This document shows, piece after piece, positions 20,180 through 28,712 of a stretch of DNA of 64,000 nt. The notes beneath the pieces are model-generated. The model was not told the origin of the DNA and searched no databases. It saw nothing but the letters and a program-made list of their open reading frames with translations. Location of the stretch: assembly GCA_963718295.1 (NCBI GenBank), contig CAVQYV010000001.1, positions 1-64,000 on the forward strand, read 5' to 3'. The stretch's first letter is position 1, and each line of letters opens with the position of its first letter. The position numbers and the translations under genes were made by a program. The stretch is from CAVQYV01 sp963718295 [NCBI: uncultured Methylomirabilota bacterium]. GTDB lineage: Bacteria > Methylomirabilota > Methylomirabilia > CAVQYV01.

Positions 20180-20881
20180 TCACCTCACCAGATATAAGAG
20201 ATAAACCCCTCCCAGGATCACCAGGGATCCGCACACCTTTTTGACGATCGCAGGCCCCTTCGATTTCTCGTTCCAATTCAGATATCGCTGTACCAGCTCG
20301 GTACTCGTGCCTGCAGCGACGATCACCGAGCAGTGGCCCAGCCCATAGGCGAGTAAGAGCAGGATCCCGTAAGGGAGATTGGTGTCCGCCAGGCGGAAAG
20401 TGATGCCCAGCATGGGCGCCATGTAAGCAAAGGTACAGGGACCCAGGGCAATACCGAATGCGAGGCCCAGAAACAGCGCCGCCAGCAATCCCCTTCTTTG
20501 CATTTTGGCCTGACCCGGACCCGACCAGGGCATGGGAATGAACCCCCACAGATGTAACCCCACCAGAAAGAAAATTCCAGCTACCACGTAGTTCCCTATG
20601 CCTCCGATATCCCCCAACATTCGTCCCAACGAGGCAGTGAGGGCGCCGATCAAAGCGATCGTGACCAGGATGCCTCCGGCGAAGAGGGTGGAAATCAAGA
20701 ATGCTCTCCGGGTACTGATGCGCCCCTGGGCGCCGATAAAACCCACAATCAGGGGAATGCTCGCCAGATGGCAGGGGCTGAGCAGGATGCTCAAGATCCC
20801 CCACACGAAAGAGGCTCCCAACGCCAGGGAAGTAGAGCCTTCCAGGGCCTGGGTCAAAGCGGAGAGGATTTGCGTTATCAT
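20180..20881 (-). CDS. CcdA/DsbD-like transmembrane thiol-electron transporter
   Basis: CcdA proteins pass reducing equivalents from cytoplasmic thioredoxin to extracytoplasmic thiol proteins through a pair of membrane cysteines. The 233 residues hold about six helices, and the paired motifs are LLSPCHLASIPLIVGFI near residue 35 and ALGPCTFAYMAPMLGI near residue 150, each with the Pro-Cys characteristic of the family. It is the last gene of a long minus-strand run, and its ATG overlaps the TGA of the thioredoxin fusion upstream (TGATG at 20879-20883). It probably keeps the neighbouring secreted thioredoxin-like proteins reduced. Confidence 0.88.
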   Translation of the reverse strand: MITQILSALTQALEGSTSLALGASFVWGILSILLSPCHLASIPLIVGFIGAQGRISTRRAFLISTLFAGGILVTIALIGALTASLGRMLGDIGGIGNYVVAGIFFLVGLHLWGFIPMPWSGPGQAKMQRRGLLAALFLGLAFGIALGPCTFAYMAPMLGITFRLADTNLPYGILLLLAYGLGHCSVIVAAGTSTELVQRYLNWNEKSKGPAIVKKVCGSLVILGGVYLLYLVR

Positions 20882-21834
20882 CAGTTAACCCCTATTTCGG
20901 CAAGCTTCTTTTCGATCTCTGCCTGTGCGTAAAATCCGGTGTGGCGAAAGATCTCCTTGCCGCTCCGATCGAAGAAGACCTGGATGGGAATCGTCTGGAT
21001 GCCGAACCGAGCCGCCAGGATTTGTTCCTTGCCCACATGGACGAAAAGGACATTGAGTTTTCCCCGATATTTGTTCTTGAGAGATTCGAGGATTGGAGTC
21101 ATCATGTCGCAGGGTCGGCATCCGGTCGATCCGAAGTCGACCAGGGTGGGGATTCCGGAGGAGCGGGCCTGATCCACCGGGTTGTCCCGGGCAAGGGTAT
21201 ATTGCTTTTGGGTCCATTCCGCACTTACGCCGATGGATAACCGTTGCCCCAGGCTTCGCAAATATTCGCCGATGACTTGCTGTTGCTTCTCTTGTAGAAG
21301 ATAGGCTTGGAGGCCGGACTTCAGGTTGGTGAAGGTCTCCCCACCAAACAAACCTTGGTTCTTTTCGTAGAAATCCTTCGTTTCCTCATCTGTCACCGTG
21401 ACTCCCTGAGTCAAGGATTGCAGGAACCGCTGCAGGAGATCGCTTTCCTCCTGAGGGCTCAAATCTCCCTGGTCCACTTCAAGACTCCGTCGGGCCTCTT
21501 TGAGCAATAACTTTGGGGTCACGACTTGCTCCAATAGAAAGAAGCCGTTCCTTTTCAGTTGCTCCTGCATCCCCGGGGGAGCTTTTTGGAGTTCCAATTC
21601 CAGATCCCGTGCAGTGATTTCCAACCCCTCTACCTGGAGCAGAAGCTCTGGGGGAAGATCCTTTAGTTGAGCAAGCTGTAAAGGGCTTGAGGCCAGGTCC
21701 CCGTAAACTTCGCCTACCGTCTTTCCGCCCTCGGTCTCCGCTGCCACTGCGGCCCAATCAGTCCTTGGGCTTGTCAGGAGACAAAGGGCGAGGAGCAAGG
21801 CCGTCCCTAACAACTTGCGAGTGCGATGCATCAT
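20881..21834 (-). CDS. Secreted SurA/PPIase-like N-domain fused to thioredoxin
   Basis: After a signal peptide (LLGTALLLALCLLTSPR...) the first two thirds resemble the helical chaperone domain of SurA/PpiC proteins (PPELLLQVEGLEITARDLE, then QVVTPKLLLKEARR). The last 110 residues are a thioredoxin fold with redox motif GCRPCDMMTP and the cis-Pro block RFGIQTIPIQVFF. The PPIase catalytic domain itself is absent, so the protein is a chaperone-thioredoxin hybrid. ATG 21834 is preceded by AAGGAGGT at ideal spacing; the frame extends further upstream without a good site. It is coupled to CcdA, its likely electron donor. Confidence 0.8.
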   Translation of the reverse strand: MMHRTRKLLGTALLLALCLLTSPRTDWAAVAAETEGGKTVGEVYGDLASSPLQLAQLKDLPPELLLQVEGLEITARDLELELQKAPPGMQEQLKRNGFFLLEQVVTPKLLLKEARRSLEVDQGDLSPQEESDLLQRFLQSLTQGVTVTDEETKDFYEKNQGLFGGETFTNLKSGLQAYLLQEKQQQVIGEYLRSLGQRLSIGVSAEWTQKQYTLARDNPVDQARSSGIPTLVDFGSTGCRPCDMMTPILESLKNKYRGKLNVLFVHVGKEQILAARFGIQTIPIQVFFDRSGKEIFRHTGFYAQAEIEKKLAEIGVN

Positions 21835-21880
21835 GCAGACCTCCTTCTGATTCGTGATCCAAATCACCAGACAGGGCAAA

Positions 21881-22111
21881 TCACGAGATGATTCTCTTGA
21901 TCTCCTCCACGGAAAGGACCTTTCCGGAACCCTTGACCTGACCATCTATGGCCAGGCCCGGGGTGAACATCACCCCGAATTTCATGATCTCCTTGATATC
22001 GGTTACCTTCTCCACCTCAGCAGAAATCCCCAACTCTTGGATCGCCTGCTCGGCGTTAGCGGTCAATTGTTTGCATTTTGGACATCCGGTCCCCAGGATC
22101 TGAATCTTCAT
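21881..22111 (-). CDS. Redox-active disulfide protein (MTH895/thioredoxin_3 family)
   Basis: A 76-residue minimal thioredoxin fold beginning MKIQILGTGCPKCKQLTANA, with active site CPKC and the cis-Pro block GVMFTPGLAIDG. Such small proteins are recurrently encoded beside ArsP-type permeases and ArsR regulators. Its ATG overlaps the stop of the upstream membrane thioredoxin as ATGA (22108-22111), showing translational coupling and fixing the true frame of that damaged gene. Confidence 0.88.
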   Translation of the reverse strand: MKIQILGTGCPKCKQLTANAEQAIQELGISAEVEKVTDIKEIMKFGVMFTPGLAIDGQVKGSGKVLSVEEIKRIIS

Positions 22112-22602
22112 TTCTTCACCCCCATTTGGCTCAATACTTTCACGATCGAGGCCTTGTCCATGAAACCTTCGTGACGATAAACGGTCTTTCCCTTGGATCG
22201 ATGAAGATCTGGGTGGGGATCAGATATATCCCAAACTGCCTCATCAGGTCTCGATATTGATCCATCTCCAGGATCTTGACCAGAAGCTTTCCATCATATT
22301 CCCGGGCGACCTCATCGAGGACAGGCTTCATCATCTTACAAGGGATGCATACCCCGCGTCCAAAGTCCAGGAGCATAGGGAGATTCTTGGGATTCTCGAT
22401 GCCTTTGATCTTGGGAGAATCTGCCCCATTTGCTTCTTGCGGGCGATGATCAAAGAGAGGAACCTCCACCGCCATGGATCCGAAAAGGAGGGCCAAGATG
22501 GCTATTCCTCCCAGCACCGTAATCCTCCACAACCGGCGTCCGAAACCGATGCTCCCTTTCAGCCCCTCCGGGCCCTGAATTCCTTTCTGCCGAACCTTTC
22601 AT
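22108..22602 (-). CDS. Membrane-anchored thioredoxin, two apparent frameshifts
   Basis: The gene starts at ATG 22602 behind a strong AAGGAGGAGAATAG site. Correcting one base near 22595 joins the start to a membrane anchor (ITVLGGIAILALLFGSMA) and a thioredoxin domain with active site GVCIPCKMM and cis-Pro block GIYLIPTQIFIDP. A second one-base loss near 22192 must be corrected to give KGKTVYRHEGFMDK, then SIVKVLSQMGVKK and the TGA at 22108-22110 that overlaps the next gene. The coupling to intact neighbours suggests sequencing indels rather than decay. Predicted role: extracytoplasmic thiol reductase. Confidence 0.75.
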
Positions 22603-22691
22603 CTATTCTCCTCCTTGTATTTCACCTACAGATTTCGTTAAGCTTCAGGGCCGTCGCTATCTTCAGCTCCGCACCCACAGGCAACCGGGGT

Positions 22692-23622
22692 TTATTTGGC
22701 CCCAGGAAAGGGAAATCCTTGTGCCGCCAAGAGACTGGCAATCTCCGGATCATCCGGAATCTTCTTGTCCAGGGGAGTGATCCGGGAATCATGAGAAAGG
22801 ACTTTCCCATTCGGGCCAATCTCCAAATACAGCTCACCCGAGGTGCGTCCCCTGGGTCCCAGCCGATAAGATGAGTGCCCCATTGTACTCGAGGGGTGGA
22901 TCGATCATTCCCATTCCCCACGCTAATATGATAGCGGTGATTCCAGGGGCCTTTTCTGCCAGCTCGCCGGCCTCGTCTAAGGTCAGATGACCGAGAACAA
23001 TCACCAACTGGCATTCGGCGTTGAAGCTCGGGAATCAGCCGCGAAGCCAGCTCCAGGTAGTCTTGTACCACTATGGGTTTGTCCTCGGCCGTATGACGGG
23101 GTGCAATGAAAAGGTTGGACATCAGCCCAAGCGACTGCCACCCGCACCCCTCCCAGATCTTTGATGATGTAAGGAATGGCAAATGGGGTCTCCTCTTCCG
23201 CCAGCATTACATTGGCGCAGAGGAGCGGGATGCCACTCCTCTCCATCTGCGTTCTGATAAACTCCTGGCCAAATATGAGCTCCCGTGCTCCGAGGTTGTA
23301 AGCGCCATAACCCATCCTCGCCATGGCCTCAATGGAAAGCCCTGCCTTCTTTTGTTCTATCTGCACAGAACGGCCAAAGACATCCCCCGCCTCCAATAGA
23401 AGGACCCAATTGGTCTCCTGGCGCACCTCCTTGATCCGCGTGGCCCGCCGGGCCAGACCGCCCAGCTTGGTTCTGCTTCAGCCACAGGGATGGATCTCGC
23501 CATGGGCCTCCCCGCTATAGAGGATGGCAATCCGCCCAGGTGGCCTATTCCCACCAGCCATGGCAGGTTGAAGGGGTAGGAAGAGCAGCGTCATTACTGC
23601 AAAAAGCAATCCATCTTGTCAT
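22692..23622 (-). CDS. Secreted 5'-nucleotidase-like metallophosphatase with in-frame TGA (candidate selenoprotein)
   Basis: This is an N-terminal metallophosphatase of the UshA/5'-nucleotidase type. From ATG 23622 it reads as a signal peptide (MTRWIAFAVMTLLFLPLQPA, after dropping one T), then RIAILYSGEAHGEIHPCG, an in-frame TGA at 23480-23478, and SRTKLGGLARRATRIKEVR, with WVLLLEAGDVFG, YGAYNLGARELIFG and, much later, GELYLEIGPNGKVLSHDS. As I recall the family, the TGA sits at a conserved Cys (PCGC). A SECIS-like hairpin follows. Separately, about three one-base indels (near 23125, 23020 and 22840) break the rest of the frame and look like consensus errors. The start region is less certain than the core. 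Confidence 0.65.
23447..23480 (-). promoter_or_regulatory. Candidate bacterial SECIS element after in-frame TGA
   Basis: Reading the minus strand: TGA (23480-23478), 11 bases, stem GCTGGGC (23466-23460), loop GGTCTG, stem GCCCGGC (23453-23447). All seven stem pairs form (one G-U). The loop contains GGUCU starting 18 bases after the TGA. From memory, the SelB-binding hairpin of E. coli fdhF has GGUCU in its apical loop at the same 18-base distance. The reading frame continues through the TGA with family-conserved residues on both sides. Confidence 0.7.
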
Positions 23623-23646
23623 AAACTACCCTATTCTATCTCTTTC

Positions 23647-24408
23647 TTAATCCCCGCAGTCGCCTTGGGGAGCGGTCAATCCTTCCTGCCATTTCCGGAA
23701 AACCACTTTCCCTCGACAGCGAGGAATGGCCTTCTCCCTTAGATGAACTAAATTCTTCGTGATAGCAGGCAGGAGGTGGCCCGGGAATCCCATCGCCGCC
23801 TCTCCCTCCTCCAGATCCGTTGCCTCCCGGCAACCATAACATCCGTAGCTGAGATTGATCGTATCTTGCAGGAAGGGCAATACCGCCGAATCGACGCAGA
23901 TGGCCTGCAGAACCGCAGTGCTGGAAGATAGCCGACCCCCCGCAGCGTTCAGGTAGGCCAACGCCACCCACATCAGTTTCTCTACCGGCCCTTCCAACAG
24001 AACCACGTCCTGGAGGTCAGGGAATGAATCCAAAGGTCCGAGCAAGATCGCGGGGTATTTCCCCAGCTCCAGCCGAGGCATGCCCCGGATGGTGCGGGCT
24101 GCCTTGATTTCATCCTGAAAGATGCCGAAGCCTTTTAGCATCTCGCCACTTTCCAGCTTAGAGGGCAAGGGCTTGAAGCCCAGGGCGGAAGCCGCTGCCG
24201 GACAGGCGATGTCTTCCGCGGTGAGCAAGAGCCTCTCTCCCCGTCTGGCCCGCATCACTGCCTGGCAAAAGCGGTGCCCTTTCGCCCGTTCAGCTTCCTG
24301 CGCAGAGGCCAGATCTCGGAGGAAGTTCACGCCCACCGGATGAGATCTCAGGCCGGTAGCATCCCGCAGTATTCGGTCGTATTTTTGGATCTGTTCTGCG
24401 CTTTCCAT
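23647..24408 (-). CDS. DUF169 family protein A
   Basis: A 253-residue soluble protein. The opening LRDATGLRSHPVGVNFLRD and the central LGKYPAILLGPLDSFPDLQD are the typical conserved blocks of DUF169 (COG2043). Conserved cysteines occur in CQAVMRARRGERLLL, EDIACPAAASALGF and YGCYGCREATD, which may bind a metal or cluster. The biochemical function of the family is not known to me; it is common in anaerobes. It lies in the arsR-led operon between its paralogue and the metallophosphatase gene. The frame is intact, unlike several neighbours. Confidence 0.88.
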   Translation of the reverse strand: MESAEQIQKYDRILRDATGLRSHPVGVNFLRDLASAQEAERAKGHRFCQAVMRARRGERLLLTAEDIACPAAASALGFKPLPSKLESGEMLKGFGIFQDEIKAARTIRGMPRLELGKYPAILLGPLDSFPDLQDVVLLEGPVEKLMWVALAYLNAAGGRLSSSTAVLQAICVDSAVLPFLQDTINLSYGCYGCREATDLEEGEAAMGFPGHLLPAITKNLVHLREKAIPRCRGKVVFRKWQEGLTAPQGDCGD

Positions 24409-24478
24409 GAGTTCGGAACCTCTCTTTCCCCCTCAACAATACAAGAGGATGCTCCGCCGAGCCCAAGTTAGGTGCATC

Positions 24479-25228
24479 CTATTTCACCAAGTAATTGACG
24501 GGGATGGTGGGAGAGAGGAAGCCACTTACGATGGGAATCGGGAATTTCTTCGCTGCCTGCATCTCCTTCATGTTTTCCAGCATCTCTTCCACCACTGCGA
24601 AGGGAAAGCTGAAGATCAACTCGTGGTCCTGCATCAGTCCATAGCGTTTGGAACCTACGCAGGGCACGGTAAGATTGGGTTTCTGGGTCTGGTGCGCATA
24701 GACCACCCCGTAGGAGCAGACCGCCGAGCTCACCCCGTTGGTAAATTGGAGGGCCTCTCCCCGGGACCAGGCAAAGGCCTCGATCAGACCCAGAGCCTGG
24801 TGGGCATCCACCAGCAAGAGCAGGACGTGGGGTTCAAAGCCATCCAGAGGGCCGACCAATACCCCCTCGATGGATCCCAGGCCCAGCTTGGGCTTGGTCT
24901 CCATCAACGCCCGTGCGATCTCTGCATCCTTGGCGAACTGCGCTTGGTGATGTTCGACATCCTTCTCTCCCGGCTCCCGGAATCCCAGGATCATCTGGGC
25001 AGTGAAACATCCCATCTGATCTTTGGGGCAGGCAAGGGTCCATCCCCCATGGGCGGCCCCCTTCACCATCTGGCAAAGGGAGACCTTGGCAGAGGGGACG
25101 TTTCCCTTCGTCAAATCCTCTGCCTTTTCGCAGAGCCTTACTCCCACCGGATGAGTGCGGAGGCGAAGGGTCCTTTCCAGGTCTGCAGCTATTGTTTCGT
25201 ATCCATGGGCACACTCTTCAGTTCTCAT
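24479..25228 (-). CDS. DUF169 family protein B
   Basis: A 249-residue paralogue of the next DUF169 protein, with matching blocks LRLRTHPVGVRLCEKAEDL, CPKDQMGCFTAQMILGF, GLGSIEGVLVGPLDGFEP and QFTNGVSSAVCSYGVVYAHQ. The Cys positions near residues 52, 64, 69 and 160 are good candidates for ligand binding. Its ATG overlaps the stop of the upstream small thioredoxin-like gene by four bases (25225-25228), so the two are coupled. A tandem DUF169 pair suggests a heteromer or two substrates; that is inference. Confidence 0.88.
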   Translation of the reverse strand: MRTEECAHGYETIAADLERTLRLRTHPVGVRLCEKAEDLTKGNVPSAKVSLCQMVKGAAHGGWTLACPKDQMGCFTAQMILGFREPGEKDVEHHQAQFAKDAEIARALMETKPKLGLGSIEGVLVGPLDGFEPHVLLLLVDAHQALGLIEAFAWSRGEALQFTNGVSSAVCSYGVVYAHQTQKPNLTVPCVGSKRYGLMQDHELIFSFPFAVVEEMLENMKEMQAAKKFPIPIVSGFLSPTIPVNYLVK

Positions 25229-25479
25229 TGCTGGAGGCCACCTGCTTCCTCCTGGATGAGCTGCTTGACCTTCTCCAGCGAAGGAAGGGGCTTGCCATAG
25301 TGTTTCACCTTCTCGTCGATGACCAGTCCGGGGGTGGCAGGGATATAGCGCATGATCTCCTTCATATCATGGACATGCTCGACGTCCGCCCCAATACCGA
25401 GTTCCGCCAGGGCATTGAGGGTCATCTCATGCAGCTTGGTGCAAAAAGGACAGCCGGGACCCAAGACTTTGATCTTCAC
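25225..25479 (-). CDS. Small thioredoxin-like redox disulfide protein
   Basis: An 84-residue thioredoxin_3/MTH895-type protein. From GTG 25479, which follows AAAGGAGCTAAAA, it reads MKIKVLGPGCPFCTKLHEMT with active site CPFC, then VEHVHDMKEIMRYIPATPGL with the cis-Pro. The longer frame to 25524 overlaps the permease end and is unlikely. It is placed directly after the ArsP-like permease, the usual arrangement for this family, and is coupled to DUF169 B. Confidence 0.85.
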   Translation of the reverse strand: MKIKVLGPGCPFCTKLHEMTLNALAELGIGADVEHVHDMKEIMRYIPATPGLVIDEKVKHYGKPLPSLEKVKQLIQEEAGGLQQ

Positions 25480-25507
25480 TTTTAGCTCCTTTCGGTGATT
25501 GCTCAAG

Positions 25508-26660
25508 TTATCCCAGAATTCCAAAGAGCAGACCGGTGATAGTGGCCATGACCACCACCAGGCTCACATAGACCAGCATCTTCTTGGTTCCACGATGCTT
25601 CGGATGACGATCATGCTGGGCAGGCTCAAGGCTGGGCCGGCCAGAAGCAGGGTTAGGGCCGGTCCCTTTCCCATGCCTGAGCCCATGAGGCCCGGAGGAT
25701 GGGAACCTCGGTCAGGGTGGCAAAACATCAGGGCTCCGCTCACCGAGGCAAAGAGGTTGGCCCAGAGGGAATTGCCCCCCACCAGATGTTCTATGAAGCG
25801 GGCGGGGATGATGCCCGCATCGTTTCCGGGGCGACCCATCAAGAATCCCGCCACCAGGACCCCTCCCGAAGGAGACGCAGGATCGTTTAAAAAAATCCAA
25901 GTGGCCCCTACCCATTCCTTCAACTCCTCCTTGCTGAACCAGGACCGCGCATGAGTCCCAGACCGATCAGAAGGCCCCGGTCAGATACAGTGGACCGAAT
26001 AGATCGCCTCATAGAAGCCCACCGGGGTCGCCGGCTTGCCCAGGTGGCGAAGATCAGGATCAGCACCTGGAAGCATATAGAGGACCATCTTCCAGAGAGG
26101 ACGGCTGGGGGGATCGGTGCCGGCCATGGCCAACTCCCCATTGGCTGCTCTTTCCCGCTCCTCTTCCGGAAGAAGAATGCCATCAGGAGGCCGATAATAA
26201 CCGAGAAAACGACCGCCCCCACGGCCCGGCCTACTCCGATCTCCATGCCTAACACGCGGGCGGTCAGGATAATGGCCAAGACATTGATGGCTGGCCCGGA
26301 AAGAGGAAGGCCGAGGCGGGCCCCAGTCCGGCCCCCCGGGTGTAGATCCCGGCGAAGAGAGGGAGAACGGTGCAGGAGCAGACCGCCAGGATGGTCCCGG
26401 AGACGGAGGCCACGCTGTAAGCCAGGCCTTGATTGGCCCTCGGACCCAGATATTTCATCACCGAGGCCTGAGAGACGAAGACGGAGATCGCTCCGGCAAT
26501 GAGGAAGGCGGGAACCAGGCAGGTGAGGACTGGGCCCGGGCATACTCCTGGGGCATCAAGAAGGCTCCCTCTCGCCCTCACCCGGACCATTGGAAGGGCA
26601 CGAGGTAGGCGGCCAGGAAGGCTGAAAACAATCAATAACAACGTATATCGGCTCTTTCAT
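25508..26660 (-). CDS. ArsP-like permease (DUF318), frameshifted
   Basis: A multi-pass permease of the PF03773 family, which includes ArsP exporters of trivalent organoarsenicals. Recognisable segments lie in three frames: LVPAFLIAGAISVFVSQASV, SGTILAVCSCTVLPLFAGIY with the conserved CSC motif, SGPAINVLAIILTARVLGME, GVLVAGFLMGRPGNDAG, and a final helix VYVSLVVVMATITGLLFGIL ending at TAA 25508-25510. The start is ATG 26660 after GGAGGAAAGACCCAA. At least four one-base indels are needed, all in short homopolymers, so consensus error is more likely than a pseudogene. Substrate (arsenical or another metal compound) is inferred from the arsR/acr3 context. Confidence 0.75.
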
Positions 26661-27415
26661 TTGGGTCTTTCCTCCGCAGAGCCGAGGGCTTGTAAACTCA
26701 GTGATCAGCGAGGTTTCAGCCAGCGCCGCAACAAGTCGCTCATAAGCGTAGGGTACGCGGATGAACTCCCCCGCCAGCGGCCCCTCCTTGGGGAAACCGC
26801 TGGATCGATCAGGGCATAACAAGCCCGCCAGTCCCCATCTTTCGGTCGTCCGGCGCTCCCCACATTCACGAATGTCGTGGCCTCCACCTGGCGGACATAG
26901 GGGATATGGGTATGGCCGAATAGGATAGCCCGATAGGGGTGGTCGTGCGCGATACGGGCAAAGGCCGATCCCGGTCGATCTTCAAAGAGATACTCATTGA
27001 TGCGCCGCGGGCTGCCGTGAACGGCCAGGATTTCCCCTGCGGGCGTCGCCAAGAGAAACCGGTCCTCCAGGGTGCCCAGGAAGGCGCGCGTCTCGGCGGT
27101 GACGACTCCTTCTGTCCATTTGAGGGAAATCGCTCCCTCGAGGCGTTGCTCCTCGGTTTTATAGGCGCATCCACAGTCGCCGGTTGAAAATCCGATCCCT
27201 CGGCCGTAGTTTCCCATGATGGTGGGAATGGCGCGTTTGCGGAAAAGCGCTGCCATTTCGTTCGGGAATCGGGCCGTAGCCGACGAGATCGCCTAGAAAA
27301 AGAGCGATTTGGTACCCCCCTGCGCAATATGATGCGGTACCGCCTCCAGCGCCGGCAGGTTGGCATGGACATCGGAGAAGACGGCGAAGACCCCCTCAAC
27401 GATAAAGCGTCTCAC
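26660..27415 (-). CDS. Calcineurin-like metallophosphoesterase, frameshifted
   Basis: The gene starts at GTG 27415 with MRRFIVEGVFAVFSDVHANL, carrying the DxH metal motif. It continues with LFLGDLVGYGPIPNEMAALF (GDxxGYGP), IMGNYDR-like, AVHGSPRRINEYL and ILFGHTHIPYVR (GHTH). These are the five signature blocks of the YfcE/ApaH-like phosphoesterases. The frame must be corrected near 27315, near 27255 and near 26800, after which the C-terminus reads IRVPYAYERLVAALAE. The 3' boundary near 26660 is approximate because the frame runs towards the permease start. It sits between the radical SAM and permease genes. Confidence 0.75.
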
Positions 27416-27433
27416 GTCCAGATTTTCTCCATG

Positions 27434-28708
27434 CTACGGGCACTGCAGGATGCCCCGGGCCCAGAGACAATCCCCGCACACCGGGAAAGGATTGCCGAAG
27501 CAATCCTCTTCGTTGGTTTCAGAAAGGCTGCAACCCCCGCATTCAGCACAGGGGGAGAACTCGAAGGCCTTCACCCGCGAGCGGAAAGCGCAATGGTCTT
27601 CTGCCTCCCAGATTTCCTTCAAGCTTTTCTCTCCAATATTGCCCAAGCTATAGCGCCGGATCTCCTTATGGCGGTCGAGGATATAGCAGCCATAGGAGTG
27701 CATTAGCGCCAGGCAGGGGCTCACCTCTCCATCCCAGCCGATTGCCAAATATCCCTCGTTTACGAAGCGGCAGTAGATCTCCCTCGGCCGCTGGGAATCG
27801 AAAAGCGGGGCTTCATGGCTCCGAAACCGCAGGAGCTTGAAGAGCGGACGATAGCTCTCCTCGCTCAACTGGATCTTGGGCAGGAGGATCCTGACAAGGT
27901 CGTGAAAGGTCTGGGAACGAACGGTTCTCCGGGAGGAGAGAGGAGGGGGCGAAACTACGGTGCAGTTGTTGTAGAGAACTTGGTCCTTCATCTCCTCGGT
28001 ATGGGGAAGCAGGTTATTCAGGATGAGAAAACTGGCTTCCATTTCATGAGAGAAGCTGATTAGCTTCTCCAGATCTTGCACATTCTGTTTCATGACCACA
28101 AATTCCAATCCGATCTGGGGACGTACTCTTCCCTTCTGGGATTTCACCTTCCTCAAGGTCTGTGCGTTCTCTCGGAACTGCGAAAAGGAGGAGCCGATCC
28201 GGATCGCCTCATACGTTTCCGGGGAGAGGCCATCCACCGAAAAGATGAGGGTATCCAGCCGAGCATCCACCAGTTTCTCCGCCATGGAATGGTCCAGCAG
28301 GAGGCCGTTGGTGATCAGCTCGGTCCTGCGGCCCGTCTCTTTCGCCATTCGCAGCATCCTCTCGATCTCCGAATGGAGCAGGGGTTCTCCGTATCCTCCA
28401 AAATGAAGCGTTTTCACGGTGGGTAACTCGGCCAACTGTTGGATCAAAGCATCGTAGGTCTCCATTTCCATGATGCCTTGGGGATCCTTCCAGTCCTGGC
28501 GGACGCAGGTGGAGCAATCCAGGTTGCACAGGTTCGTCGGCTCCAAATAGATCTTCTGCAGCCCCTGCGGGACACGATGAATGAATAAGCCATCTGGCAT
28601 CTCTGACACCGCAATGGAGGCGCCCGAGCAATATCCATATCTCTCCGCAATTTCTGGAGGGAGATGAATTTCCCCCTTCTGATGCAGCGGGATTTGATAG
28701 CTCGCCAT
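27434..28708 (-). CDS. Radical SAM/SPASM-like protein with AbrB-like N-domain
   Basis: A 424-residue protein. The first 60 residues (SYQIPLHQKGEIHLPPEIAE, RYGYCSGASIAVSEM) resemble a SpoVT/AbrB-type swapped hairpin. The radical SAM core has CNLDCSTC (CxxxCxxC) after LEPTN, then LHFGGYGEPLLH and LITNGLLL. The C-terminal part has multiple Cys (SPCAECGGC, FPVCGDCLW), consistent with SPASM-type auxiliary Fe-S clusters. The layout resembles the tungsten-cofactor oxidoreductase maturases (TIGR04317), but no tungsten enzyme is nearby. It starts at ATG 28708, four bases after the ACR3 stop, so an arsenic-related role is possible. Confidence 0.8.
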   Translation of the reverse strand: MASYQIPLHQKGEIHLPPEIAERYGYCSGASIAVSEMPDGLFIHRVPQGLQKIYLEPTNLCNLDCSTCVRQDWKDPQGIMEMETYDALIQQLAELPTVKTLHFGGYGEPLLHSEIERMLRMAKETGRRTELITNGLLLDHSMAEKLVDARLDTLIFSVDGLSPETYEAIRIGSSFSQFRENAQTLRKVKSQKGRVRPQIGLEFVVMKQNVQDLEKLISFSHEMEASFLILNNLLPHTEEMKDQVLYNNCTVVSPPPLSSRRTVRSQTFHDLVRILLPKIQLSEESYRPLFKLLRFRSHEAPLFDSQRPREIYCRFVNEGYLAIGWDGEVSPCLALMHSYGCYILDRHKEIRRYSLGNIGEKSLKEIWEAEDHCAFRSRVKAFEFSPCAECGGCSLSETNEEDCFGNPFPVCGDCLWARGILQCP

Positions 28709-28712
28709 TTGC

